Positions 36,428 through 44,908 of a stretch of 64,000 nucleotides of DNA are shown here, in pieces. Source of the DNA: CAZNPU01 sp964575335 (GTDB lineage: Bacteria; Planctomycetota; Phycisphaerae; Phycisphaerales; SM1A02); the NCBI GenBank assembly GCA_964575335.1, contig CAZNPU010000014.1, positions 7,829 to 71,828 of the forward strand, written 5' to 3'. The translations under genes were made by a program, and so were the position numbers. The notes under the pieces are model-generated. The model worked only from the letters and a program-made list of their open reading frames with translations, was not told where the DNA came from and searched no databases. Each line of letters starts with the position of its first letter. Positions within the stretch are counted from its first letter, which is position 1.

Positions 36428-37120
36428 ATGAAAAGGTGGGCAATAATTCTTGCGATTGTGCTGATCGGGAGCGGTGCTGCTGTTTTTGTCAGGGCAATGT
36501 CTCAAGCTGATGGCCGCCTGATTGTTGGGGGAGACCGCATACATGATGCTGGGATTGTCCGATTCAATGGCGCTGGAACTGTCGTTGAACACACCTTTAC
36601 GTTGGTAAATCAATCGGGGCGCGATCTTCAACCGCAGCACGTCGTAGTGCCATGTGGAGATTGTGATGTCGATTTTGACTTGGCGACGTGGAAGCCGGGC
36701 GAGTCGCGAGACATGAAGGTAAGGATGACGCTTCGAGGTTTCGGGCGCGACGTGGCGGATGCTGCTGTCATCTGCGTTGGTGAGCAGCCGATTCCAGTTC
36801 GTCTGACGGCTGTGGGAGCTCCGCAGCATGCCTTGAAGATCATCGATGGAAACATGCAGATTGATGAGGCTGGAGTTGGCAAAATGTCGATTCGATTCAC
36901 GACATTTGACGAGATTCCGCCCATTCCAGACATTCATGCGGATCCGCACGTTGAAGTTCAATTTGTCGGCTGGATCGAGGAAATGGCGGCATGGCCTGAG
37001 CAGGGAGTTCCCGCCCGATACCGCGGCACCGTACGAATCTTCGCGCCACCGGATATTTCTCACGTGCGTATTCGTGCAGAAGTGCAGGGAAATGTGCTGA
37101 AGCGGGCGTTTTATCGGTGA
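36428..37120 (+). CDS. exported DUF1573-like protein
   Basis: This 230-residue protein has an N-terminal membrane anchor or signal (residues 5-25). An Ig-like domain with GTVVEHTFTLVNQSGRDLQP, VVPCGDCDVD and WKPGESRDMKV resembles DUF1573 domains, where the CG-C pair is conserved. Its function is unknown. ATG 36428 is preferred: GAGG lies eight bases upstream and the start overlaps the stop of the small disrupted ORF as ATGA. Loss of coupling by the IS may lower its expression. It is convergent with lhgO. Confidence 0.75.
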   Translation: MKRWAIILAIVLIGSGAAVFVRAMSQADGRLIVGGDRIHDAGIVRFNGAGTVVEHTFTLVNQSGRDLQPQHVVVPCGDCDVDFDLATWKPGESRDMKVRMTLRGFGRDVADAAVICVGEQPIPVRLTAVGAPQHALKIIDGNMQIDEAGVGKMSIRFTTFDEIPPIPDIHADPHVEVQFVGWIEEMAAWPEQGVPARYRGTVRIFAPPDISHVRIRAEVQGNVLKRAFYR

Positions 37121-37133
37121 TGAGCCAATCGTG

Positions 37134-37157
37134 CATCGGGGACTGCCAGGCCCGATG
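37134..37157. terminator. stem-loop between convergent genes
   Basis: CATCGGG and CCCGATG pair around a ten-base loop between the DUF1573-like gene and lhgO. There is no T-run. Confidence 0.35.
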
Positions 37158-37177
37158 AATGCTTTGAAAGTTCATTT

Positions 37178-38416
37178 TCAAATTGCCAGACGCGGCCGCA
37201 GCAATTTCCCGCGAAGCAGCGGCTGTAATTGGCCCGCAATGTAATCGGCGATCGCCAGTGAGGCGGTCGCAGCCGGGCTGGGGGCATTGCAGACGTTCAC
37301 GACGCGATCTGTCATGATGATTGCGAAATCATCCAGCAATCGACCGCCAGGACCAAGCGCCTGTGCGCGTACGCCTGCGCCGCCGGGTTGCAGATGTTCC
37401 ACGCGCAAATCCGGCACCAGCCGCTGCGCAGCCTTCACCAGCGCTGCACGATGAAGCGAGCGGTACCACTCGCCCAGGCCCGTTGCACCGTAGCGCATCG
37501 CCATGCGCCAGAAAGAGAAATCGCGCAGGTAATCGAGCATATCGGCTGTGTGGATGTCGCGCCGCCGATAGCCCTCGCGGGCGAAAGCCAATACGGCATT
37601 GGGGCCGACCTCCACGCCGCCTCGCATCATGCGCGTGAAGTGAACGCCCAGAAACGGAAATCGCGGATCCGGCACCGGGTAAATCAGGTGCCTGATGAGC
37701 TTTTGCGCTTCTTCGGTCAGCGTGAGATATTCGCCTCGAAACGGGACGATGCGAAGCTGCGGTTGTGCTCCAAGCGTTCTGGCGACACGATCGGAATGAA
37801 GGCCGGCGCAGTTGATGATGAAGCGCGTCATGAATTCGCCGCGCGAAGTGCAGACGCGCATCATGTCGCCTTCGTCAATCATACTTTGGAAACAGCATTG
37901 CGTTACGATCGTTGCGCCGCTCCTTCGCGCCTGCTCAGCAAGGACTTCGCACACCTTTGCGAAATCGACAATGCCCGTGCAGGGTACATGCAGGCCAGCC
38001 ATGCCGCGCATATGCGGTTCGATCTCGCGCATTGCGTGTTCGCTCATTCGATGAACCGGCTCGGGCAGATTGATGAAAGCCCGGCGTTGCAATTCATCCA
38101 GTCGCGCAAGTTCACGCCGTGATGTTGCGACGATCAGCTTGCCACACATTTCATGGGGAATGTCGTGATGACGGCAGAATTGCACTAGTTCATGCCGGCC
38201 GGCGACTGCAAGCCGCGCCTTCAGTGAGCCGGGCGCATAGTAGATGCCGCTGTGAATCACGCCGGAGTTGCGGCCGGTTTGATGCATCGCCAGCCGCGGC
38301 TCTTTTTCGATCAACCCGATATCGAGTGCAGAATGGCGCTGCAGGAGCTTGTATGCCACCGCAACGCCAATGATACCTCCGCCAATAATCAGTATGTCGA
38401 AACTAGTGCGCGACAT
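37178..38416 (-). CDS. lhgO: L-2-hydroxyglutarate oxidase
   Basis: This 412-residue FAD-dependent oxidase of the DAO fold converts L-2-hydroxyglutarate to 2-oxoglutarate and passes electrons to quinone or oxygen. The dinucleotide motif IIGGGIIGVAVAYKL is at residues 10-24. HQTGRNSGVIHSGIYY is the family signature. GLHVPCTGIVDF, PFRGEYL and the C-terminal NAPSPAATASLAIA match too. It lies downstream of the polysaccharide locus terminator, so it is probably a separate unit with no link to that locus. Confidence 0.93.
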   Translation of the reverse strand: MSRTSFDILIIGGGIIGVAVAYKLLQRHSALDIGLIEKEPRLAMHQTGRNSGVIHSGIYYAPGSLKARLAVAGRHELVQFCRHHDIPHEMCGKLIVATSRRELARLDELQRRAFINLPEPVHRMSEHAMREIEPHMRGMAGLHVPCTGIVDFAKVCEVLAEQARRSGATIVTQCCFQSMIDEGDMMRVCTSRGEFMTRFIINCAGLHSDRVARTLGAQPQLRIVPFRGEYLTLTEEAQKLIRHLIYPVPDPRFPFLGVHFTRMMRGGVEVGPNAVLAFAREGYRRRDIHTADMLDYLRDFSFWRMAMRYGATGLGEWYRSLHRAALVKAAQRLVPDLRVEHLQPGGAGVRAQALGPGGRLLDDFAIIMTDRVVNVCNAPSPAATASLAIADYIAGQLQPLLRGKLLRPRLAI

Positions 38417-38531
38417 TGGAAGGCTAAAAGAAAAATGAAAAGCAGAATTATGAAAAGCAACGGATACAGGTAAGTTGCTTTATCAGAATGCACAGCAATG
38501 CTATGTGCATCATGTGCTGCGAGCAGGTAGA

Positions 38532-38571
38532 ACAAAACCCCGAAGATGCGATGGGCAGCATCTTTCGGGGC
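38532..38571 (-). terminator. rho-independent terminator ending the polysaccharide locus
   Basis: On the minus strand, CCCCGAAAGATGC and GCATCTTCGGGG form a stem with one bulged base around a short loop, followed by TTTTGTT. It lies about 60 bases after the stop of the Wzc-like gene. Confidence 0.8.
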
Positions 38572-38625
38572 TGATGGCGTACATCACGAAACGCAATCGT
38601 TGCGCACGATTCGCGCAACAACAGT

Positions 38626-40890
38626 CTAATGGCGAAACGTGCTGCGTGTTTCGATGGCTTGCACCAGCGCGTTGCGGCGATCGCTCATTGCCCGGCCGTT
38701 GAGATGCGCATCGGGCGGCGGAGCGGATACGGTGGATGTCGATGCGTATCGATTGCAGTCGGCCTGGCCTGCGCTGTTGAGCACAACGCCAAGGGTTCGG
38801 ATGCCGATGGCGCGCAGATCGTTGGCAGCTTCCGTCAGGCGATTGCGGGACCGTCCACGCCGCAGCGTGAACACCACGCCGTCGCAGGCCGCCGCCACCG
38901 GCAGCAATTCAATGCTGCCGATACACGGCCCGGTGTCAATGATGATGACGTCGTAACGCCGGCGCAACTCCGCGCATAATGTGGCGAAATCCGTTTGCCG
39001 AATCGACTCCGGGCCGAATGCCGCATCGCAGCCTGCTGGGAGCACGTACAAGCTGTGCATTGCCGACTCAACAATCTGATCATGCAACTCGCGATCCCGC
39101 AGCACTTCCTTCAGGCCGGGCAGATCGCTGAATCCCATCTGCCGGGTCAGGTTGCGTCCAAAGAAATCCGCATCGATCAGGAGTGTGCGATAGCCAGCGG
39201 CTGCATACGACCAGCCCAGCGACATCGTGAGGCTTGTTTTTCCATCGCCGCGGTAGGGGCTGGTGACAACAAATACAAAGCTGAGTTCCGGATCGCGCAG
39301 GGCTTCGATGCGATTGCGGATCTGATGCACACAATGAGTTGCAGCATCGGCCAGCTCGGGCCGGATGCGCCGCCCGCGCAAATGGGGCAGCACGCCCAGG
39401 CAACGAAAACGACTATGCGTCGGCAACAGTTGACGCACGCTGTAGGCGCGCTGGTTCAACGTGCCAAGCAGGAAAAACAGCGCGAAGCTGGCGCCTACGC
39501 CGCCGCCAAATCCTGCAACTGTCATTGCCTTGCGAAGATTTCGTGATGGAGTCAGCGGGCGTGACGCGTATTCTGCAACATGCACATGTCCGCCGAAGCG
39601 CGTCGGGTCCGATTCGATATTCAATATGCGAATGGCCTGAATCACATCGTTCAAATCGGATTCAGCAGTAGCCAGCTCGCGCTGGAGTGAATCAATTTCG
39701 CTTTTGCTTTGATGAAGCCTGTGAATCTCATGTTCATAAGAAGCAAGCTGGCGCGTGAGGTGCTGGCGATGCGCCTTGAGTTCCTCAGGAGTGCGCGGCA
39801 GCGCATCGCTGTTGCCTGCAACGGGCAGAATTCCACCTGAAGCAACCCACGCAGCAAGTGCGATCGTTTGGCGATCCGCAATTTTCCGCTCCAGCAGCTC
39901 CAGTTGCCGAACAGCGTTGCGGTAGATGAGATGCTGATCGCTGTATTGATTGGCCATCTGATCAATCTCAACACGCAGCTCATCGCGCTGTTCGCGAAGA
40001 TCAGCCAGGCCGGGATCAAATCGTTCAAGCTCCGCTGCAGTTGGCATGCGGTTCAAATGCGCTGCCAGAGCGCGATCATCGTCTGCATCTTCCATGAGCA
40101 TGATCGCAGCTTCCAGCCGGCTGAGTTCCTGCTTGAGTTCCTCCACGCGAAGCAGTTTGATGTTCAGCAGCGGTTCCAGGTCTGCTGTGCCATACTGGCT
40201 GCTGGCTATGTGCATGCGGAGCTGGTCCCGCAGGCGATCGCAGCGTTGTCGATACTCCGCTTCGGTGTCGCGCAGCGCGGTCAGGCGCTTGTGATACTGT
40301 TCATCGCGTCGATCAAGCTGCAATGTTTCGTACGCGCGCAGCACGCTGTTGACGATTATCCGCGCTTCATCAGGCGATTCAGATTCGTACGCAACGTAAA
40401 TCAGCTCAGAGCCTCGCTCAGCCCATGCCCGCAGGCTGCGCCGAATCAGTTCACGCGCATCAGGCACCTGCGCAATCGGCAATGCTGCCAATTCCGGTTC
40501 TTCCAATGCGCGATCGATCACCTGGGGCGTCTGCACCAATGTCGCCTGAGTGTTGAGCAATCCTTCATAACGCGGCACGATGGCGTTCTCTGCAGTCTGA
40601 TGCAGAACCGCATAGCCGGTTGGCGCAACGCGCACAATGCCGCGTGCTTCGTACAGCACCGGTGCGAACCGATAGCCTGCTGTGCCCAGCGCGACGCCCA
40701 ACACAAGTCCCAGCGCAATTGCCCCCAGCCAGCGGCCTCGAAGTCGATCATCAAGCAATGTCAGCGGCGACATTGACGGCCGCACGGCGGATGGCGCAGC
40801 CAACTGACGTTCGATGACGTCAAGATCAGGCGCAGCGAGCGTTCCATTACATCGTGGCTCACTCATGATGGCGTCCCATCCAGAGAACAT
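38626..40890 (-). CDS. Wzc-like polysaccharide co-polymerase / tyrosine-kinase-type ATPase
   Basis: This 754-residue inner-membrane protein controls chain length and export. Helices lie at about 55-72 and 457-477. The periplasmic part between them has long coiled coils (about 200-270, 290-345 and 370-420). The cytoplasmic BY-kinase domain has Walker A TSPYRGDGKTS at 543-553, Walker A' LLIDADFFGRN at 570-580 and Walker B VIIIDTGP near 650. The C-terminus has no tyrosine cluster, unlike Wzc, so autophosphorylation may differ. ATG 40866 is an alternative start. It is the last gene before the terminator, five bases after the preceding gene. Confidence 0.9.
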   Translation of the reverse strand: MFSGWDAIMSEPRCNGTLAAPDLDVIERQLAAPSAVRPSMSPLTLLDDRLRGRWLGAIALGLVLGVALGTAGYRFAPVLYEARGIVRVAPTGYAVLHQTAENAIVPRYEGLLNTQATLVQTPQVIDRALEEPELAALPIAQVPDARELIRRSLRAWAERGSELIYVAYESESPDEARIIVNSVLRAYETLQLDRRDEQYHKRLTALRDTEAEYRQRCDRLRDQLRMHIASSQYGTADLEPLLNIKLLRVEELKQELSRLEAAIMLMEDADDDRALAAHLNRMPTAAELERFDPGLADLREQRDELRVEIDQMANQYSDQHLIYRNAVRQLELLERKIADRQTIALAAWVASGGILPVAGNSDALPRTPEELKAHRQHLTRQLASYEHEIHRLHQSKSEIDSLQRELATAESDLNDVIQAIRILNIESDPTRFGGHVHVAEYASRPLTPSRNLRKAMTVAGFGGGVGASFALFFLLGTLNQRAYSVRQLLPTHSRFRCLGVLPHLRGRRIRPELADAATHCVHQIRNRIEALRDPELSFVFVVTSPYRGDGKTSLTMSLGWSYAAAGYRTLLIDADFFGRNLTRQMGFSDLPGLKEVLRDRELHDQIVESAMHSLYVLPAGCDAAFGPESIRQTDFATLCAELRRRYDVIIIDTGPCIGSIELLPVAAACDGVVFTLRRGRSRNRLTEAANDLRAIGIRTLGVVLNSAGQADCNRYASTSTVSAPPPDAHLNGRAMSDRRNALVQAIETRSTFRH

Positions 40891-40895
40891 GGCCT

Positions 40896-42206
40896 TTACA
40901 GCAAATGCCTATCATGCAAAGACGGTGCATTGGACGGGCATGGCGGAAATTCATCAACGCCGATGAGTCGGGCGGAAAGTTTCAGCCTCGACAATGTGCA
41001 CATGACTTCTTCGCGATAGACCGGATTCATCAGTACAATGACCGTGGGCTTAGAGTGCGCAAGATCATCCAGTCCGAGCACGCGCTGCGATGTGCCCGCC
41101 ACATATCGGTTGTGCTTGTGTGGATTGATGTCAACAGCCCAGGGCACGATGTCGTAGCCCACGCCAAGCATATTGAGAAATGTGACGCCTTTGGACCCGG
41201 CGCCCCAGATGGCGATGCGCTCGCCGCGTTCTGCAAGTGTGCGCAGCGCGGAGCGCCATGCACGAACAGTCTGTTCATGATGCAAAGCGAACGCTGCGGT
41301 AACAGCTTCAAGGTCGTCCGATGCGCTGGCGGAAATCGGCGCCAGCTGTGTCGTGCCGATCGTTGCAACGCGTGCCTCGATGGTAAGAAATTGATCGGCG
41401 TACGTTGTGTCTGTTCGCAGCACTTCAAAGCCAGCTTGCTGAAACAGATGCACAAGCGATGCAGCGGTGAAGTACAAGCAGTGTTCGTAAATGATGTCCC
41501 AGATCCCGCCGCGCTGAAACGCCCATAACGCATGCGGGACTTCAAAAAAGACAACGGTGCCGCTCCTGCGGGCTGCTGCGTCTCGCACACAGCCAAGAAA
41601 CGCAGCCGGATCATTGATGTGTTCAAGCACATGCCGACAGCAGATCAACGCAGCCTCAGGCGGCTGGCACTCTCTGCTGAACAAGGTGCGCAAAATTGAA
41701 ACAGACTCCGGCAATATGCCACTTCTTTCTGCGTCAAAGCTGGGGTCATACCCCACGCCCTGATTGTTGCCGGTTTCGCAGAGCAGACGCAAGAAATCGC
41801 CCTGGCCGCAACCGATATCGATGATCGTTTTCTGGCGCAGGTCGTAGCGTTCAACCAGATCGTGGGCCAGTTGTGCGGCATAACGCTGAAACGCAGGCGA
41901 AAAGTGCAGCGAGTTCTCGTATCCCGGCGCGTAGGCGATCAGTTCAGGATTGAACGCTGCATTGAATATCAACTGGCAGGATCGGCATCGCGCAAGGCGA
42001 ATTGATCCGGTTGGGGCTGCTGCCGCCTGGTCTGGCGTTTTCCACAGCACATTGCAGAATACGGGAACCCGTGGCGCGGTGAAAAAAAACTGCCCTCCGT
42101 GCTGACCGCATACCGGGCACGCAGCATCTGCGCTTGTGGTGAATACGCTGCTGCAGTTGCAGGCGTCGATGCGGCTGTCAGCGACGTTGGCAGGTATGGC
42201 GCTCAT
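40896..42206 (-). CDS. C-methyltransferase-like sugar-modifying protein, paralogue 1
   Basis: The protein has 436 residues in three parts. These are an N-terminal zinc-ribbon-like segment (CPVCGQHGG and CRSC), a SAM-binding methyltransferase domain (DIGCGQGDFLRLL near 130, YEHCLYFT near 240), and a C-terminal Rossmann-like domain (IWGAGSKGVTFLNML near 340). This is the layout of TylC3/NovU-type sugar C-methyltransferases, and the YEH pair corresponds to their active-site region. Its two neighbours are paralogues. The substrate is unknown and is presumably a nucleotide-linked sugar of the locus. Confidence 0.82.
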   Translation of the reverse strand: MSAIPANVADSRIDACNCSSVFTTSADAACPVCGQHGGQFFFTAPRVPVFCNVLWKTPDQAAAAPTGSIRLARCRSCQLIFNAAFNPELIAYAPGYENSLHFSPAFQRYAAQLAHDLVERYDLRQKTIIDIGCGQGDFLRLLCETGNNQGVGYDPSFDAERSGILPESVSILRTLFSRECQPPEAALICCRHVLEHINDPAAFLGCVRDAAARRSGTVVFFEVPHALWAFQRGGIWDIIYEHCLYFTAASLVHLFQQAGFEVLRTDTTYADQFLTIEARVATIGTTQLAPISASASDDLEAVTAAFALHHEQTVRAWRSALRTLAERGERIAIWGAGSKGVTFLNMLGVGYDIVPWAVDINPHKHNRYVAGTSQRVLGLDDLAHSKPTVIVLMNPVYREEVMCTLSRLKLSARLIGVDEFPPCPSNAPSLHDRHLL

Positions 42207-42275
42207 GGTAGTGGCACATTCAAAGCAGAGCTCGCTGAAGCGGCAGCAATGGCGGCGGCAGCGGCGGTGATGATG

Positions 42276-43523
42276 TCAGACAGCAAGAATCTCCGGCGAC
42301 AGTCCCATGGCATGCAGATCCCTGGTTATGTCATTCACATAGACAGGATTCATCACGATCACAGAATCAGGGCGGTAGTCAATCAGAAAACGAGGTGAAA
42401 CGATCTGCTGCCCCGTGCCGGGCATGAACTTGCCATGCCGATAGGGATTGATGTCTACGACATATTCGATCTGTTCTTCAATCTGCAGCGTGGTGAGAAA
42501 CGCAACTCCCTTTGAGCCGGATCCCCATAAAACAACGCGCTGATTGTTCTCACAGGCGGTTTGCACATACTCGCGCCACCGCGCAAGCGTCTGCCCGCAG
42601 ATGCGCGGAAACGAGGCGATGTTGGCGGTCAGTTCCACCAAATCATCGTGCACCGGCATGGTAGCAGGATGCTGGAGCGTGCTCGGCCTGGCGTAGAGAA
42701 GAAGATACTGATCCGCATACGCCGTCTGCAGATCGATGACATCAAATCCTGCAGCGCGAAACAGTCGATCAAGCGATCCCAGGCTGAAGTAGCTGCAGTG
42801 TTCGTAGTACATATCCCAGAACGCGCCTTCGCGCAGAACGCGCATCACATCGGGCAGTTCAAAGAACACCAGCACGTCGGTGCGATCGGATATCGTACGG
42901 CGAAGCTCACGCATGAATTGCAGAACAGGCCCAATGTGTTCCAACGTGTGGCGGCAAATAATGCAGTCAGCTGTCACATTGTGGTGGCGATGATCGTAAA
43001 GATCCTGCACGAACTCGATGCGGGAGGCAGCGTCGCTCGCAGTGCGTTCCGGCCGATAGGCTGGATCAAAGCCAATGCCTGAACAGTTCCCCATTTCGCA
43101 TAGTGCAACAAGAAACTCACCTTTGCCGCAGCCGATTTCCAGCACGCGCTTGCCAGCCAGGCCGTACCGATCAATAAGATCGCGCGCCAGTTGCTTTGCA
43201 AAAGCGTTGAACGTGGGTGAGAAGCCTTGCGTTTCCTCATACATTGGTGAGTAGGCGTTTTTCGATACGTCAAATCGTGTGTTGGTGATGAAGCCGCATC
43301 GCGAGCAAAATCCCAGTCGCAGTTCGCCGCGCGGATATGCACGGGCCGTTTTCCGTGACGGCATCAGCAGGCAGCTGTGGGCGGGAATATTGCTCACGGC
43401 ATAAAAAATGTGCAGGCCCTGCGCGTCACAGGCAGGGCAGGCGGCGGCAGCATCCCACTGATTGGGAAAGCTCGCTGCGAGCGGTGCGGCAATTGTTGTT
43501 GTGGTGGCGGCGGTAATGCTCAT
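42276..43523 (-). CDS. C-methyltransferase-like sugar-modifying protein, paralogue 2
   Basis: This 415-residue protein has the same three-part layout as its neighbours: CPACDAQG and CSRCG metal-binding pairs, EIGCGKGEFLVALCEMG (SAM site near 140), YYEHCSYFS near 235, and LWGSGSKGVAFL with VDINPYRHGKF in the C-terminal domain. It is closest to the gene at 40896, with both sharing VVDINPxxHxxxxxGTxQ-type text, so a tandem duplication is likely. It starts three bases after the stop of the third paralogue. Confidence 0.82.
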   Translation of the reverse strand: MSITAATTTTIAAPLAASFPNQWDAAAACPACDAQGLHIFYAVSNIPAHSCLLMPSRKTARAYPRGELRLGFCSRCGFITNTRFDVSKNAYSPMYEETQGFSPTFNAFAKQLARDLIDRYGLAGKRVLEIGCGKGEFLVALCEMGNCSGIGFDPAYRPERTASDAASRIEFVQDLYDHRHHNVTADCIICRHTLEHIGPVLQFMRELRRTISDRTDVLVFFELPDVMRVLREGAFWDMYYEHCSYFSLGSLDRLFRAAGFDVIDLQTAYADQYLLLYARPSTLQHPATMPVHDDLVELTANIASFPRICGQTLARWREYVQTACENNQRVVLWGSGSKGVAFLTTLQIEEQIEYVVDINPYRHGKFMPGTGQQIVSPRFLIDYRPDSVIVMNPVYVNDITRDLHAMGLSPEILAV

Positions 43524-43526
43524 CTG

Positions 43527-44840
43527 TCATGCCTCATGTTCAAATCCATAAATAATGCGCGGCTCCGGAATCGGTACAATGAAACGCCCGCCCGCCGCAA
43601 GATAGTCTGACTGCTGCTGAATGATTTCGTCCTTGAAGTTCCACGGCAGAATGACCGCGTAATCAGGCCGTCGCTGCATAAGCGCCTCAACCGGAAGAAT
43701 CGGAATGCGCACGCCGGGAACCCATCGACCGTGTTTGTGCGTATTGCGATCAACGACAAATTCGATAATGTCGCGCGTCGCTCCGATGGCGTTGAGCATG
43801 ATGGTGCCCTTGGCTGCGGCGCCGTAAGCTGCGATGCGTTTTTCTTGTGATTTCAGGTGAGCCAGCAGCTCGCGCATTTGGCTGCGCACCTGATCGACGC
43901 GCGCTGCGAAATGCTGGTAGTAGGCGTATTCGGTCAATCCCAGTTGCCGCTCTTCTTCCAGCAACTGATGCACTGACTCCTGCACGTTTTCGAACGGGTT
44001 GATGTGCAGGCGCAATGAGCCGCCGTGGATGGGCACGCGAACAATGTGGTTCACATACAGGCCATGCCGGCGAAACAGCGCATCAACCGCGTGCACTGAA
44101 AAGTAGCACAGATGCTCGTGATAGATCGTGTCGAACTCACAATGATCGATCAGATCGCGCACGTACGGGAACTCGATCGAAGCCAGTCCGTCATCCTTCA
44201 GCAGCAATCGAATGCCTGCAACAAAGCCATTGGTGTCGGCCACGTGCGCCAGCACATTGTTGGCGATGATTACATCTGCGAGCGTGCCTTCATCGCGCAG
44301 CTGCTGCGCAAGCTCGCGGCCGAAGAATGCATTGAGCGTGGGTACGCCGATCGCACGTGCTGCTGCGGCAGGCTGCTGGGCGGGGTCGATGCCCAGCGCC
44401 GGAATGCCTCGTTCGGTGAAGTTCCGCAGCAGGTAGCCGTCGTTGCTGGCCAGTTCGATCACAAGGCTCTGAGCGTCAAGCGCGCATTGATCGATCAGCG
44501 ACAGGGCGTTCTCGCGTGCGTGCTTGAGCAGCGTTTCCGAGAACGATGAAAAGTACACGTAGTGTTCTCGAAACAGCTCCTCCGGCGGCACGGTCTGGAG
44601 TATTTGCACCAGCGTGCAGCGCGGACAGAACGCAAGCTCCAGCGGCCAGCGCGGTTCCGGCGCATCGAGCTGAGAAAGACTCAGAAAACCGTCAGACTGT
44701 GGCATCACGCCCAGGTCAAGCACCGGCTCAAGCCCCTTGTGCCCGCACGATCGGCACGCAGCATGGCGTGATCGAAGGGTGAGGTAACTTTCATGGGCGT
44801 ATTGTGTGGATGAACTTACAGCGGGATAAATAAGTGACAT
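43527..44840 (-). CDS. sugar C-methyltransferase-like protein, paralogue 3
   Basis: The protein has about 437 residues from ATG 44840. The zinc site (CRSCGHKG and CPRC), the LDLGVMPQSDGFL phrase, ELASNDGYLLRNF (SAM site), YHEHLCYFS with the expected Glu-His pair, and AYGAAAKGTIMLNAIG in the C-terminal domain are closer to classical NDP-sugar C-3 methyltransferases than the other two. The open frame reaches 44933, but the ATG at 44840 fits the family start (Met before the zinc region) and avoids overlap with the upstream gene. Confidence 0.85.
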   Translation of the reverse strand: MSLIYPAVSSSTQYAHESYLTLRSRHAACRSCGHKGLEPVLDLGVMPQSDGFLSLSQLDAPEPRWPLELAFCPRCTLVQILQTVPPEELFREHYVYFSSFSETLLKHARENALSLIDQCALDAQSLVIELASNDGYLLRNFTERGIPALGIDPAQQPAAAARAIGVPTLNAFFGRELAQQLRDEGTLADVIIANNVLAHVADTNGFVAGIRLLLKDDGLASIEFPYVRDLIDHCEFDTIYHEHLCYFSVHAVDALFRRHGLYVNHIVRVPIHGGSLRLHINPFENVQESVHQLLEEERQLGLTEYAYYQHFAARVDQVRSQMRELLAHLKSQEKRIAAYGAAAKGTIMLNAIGATRDIIEFVVDRNTHKHGRWVPGVRIPILPVEALMQRRPDYAVILPWNFKDEIIQQQSDYLAAGGRFIVPIPEPRIIYGFEHEA

Positions 44841-44908
44841 AAATTCCAATCCGGATAATGGTGATGAATGAAGCAATGCGGTGAAGCAGACAATGCAGCA
44901 GCGGCGTT

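Larger units (their letters stand above)
35452..36431 (+). pseudogene. small membrane-peptide gene split by the IS element
   Basis: AGGAG lies eight bases before ATG 35452. The frame runs eight codons to the IS. If the IS (35477-36316) and one TA copy are removed, the frame continues without a stop through ATG 36324 to TGA 36429-36431, giving 45 residues. The C-terminal half is a hydrophobic helix (VVGVCFIGAGGIILATL) followed by KKRR. The TGA overlaps the ATG of the DUF1573-like gene as ATGA, implying former translational coupling. No family is recognised. The downstream part alone could be translated from 36324. Confidence 0.7.

Noticed and set aside
33280..36431. Complete genomic island with att sites at ssrA
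   Set aside because: No integrase gene and no second copy of the tmRNA 3' end was found in the window, so it is kept only as a suspicion in the findings.
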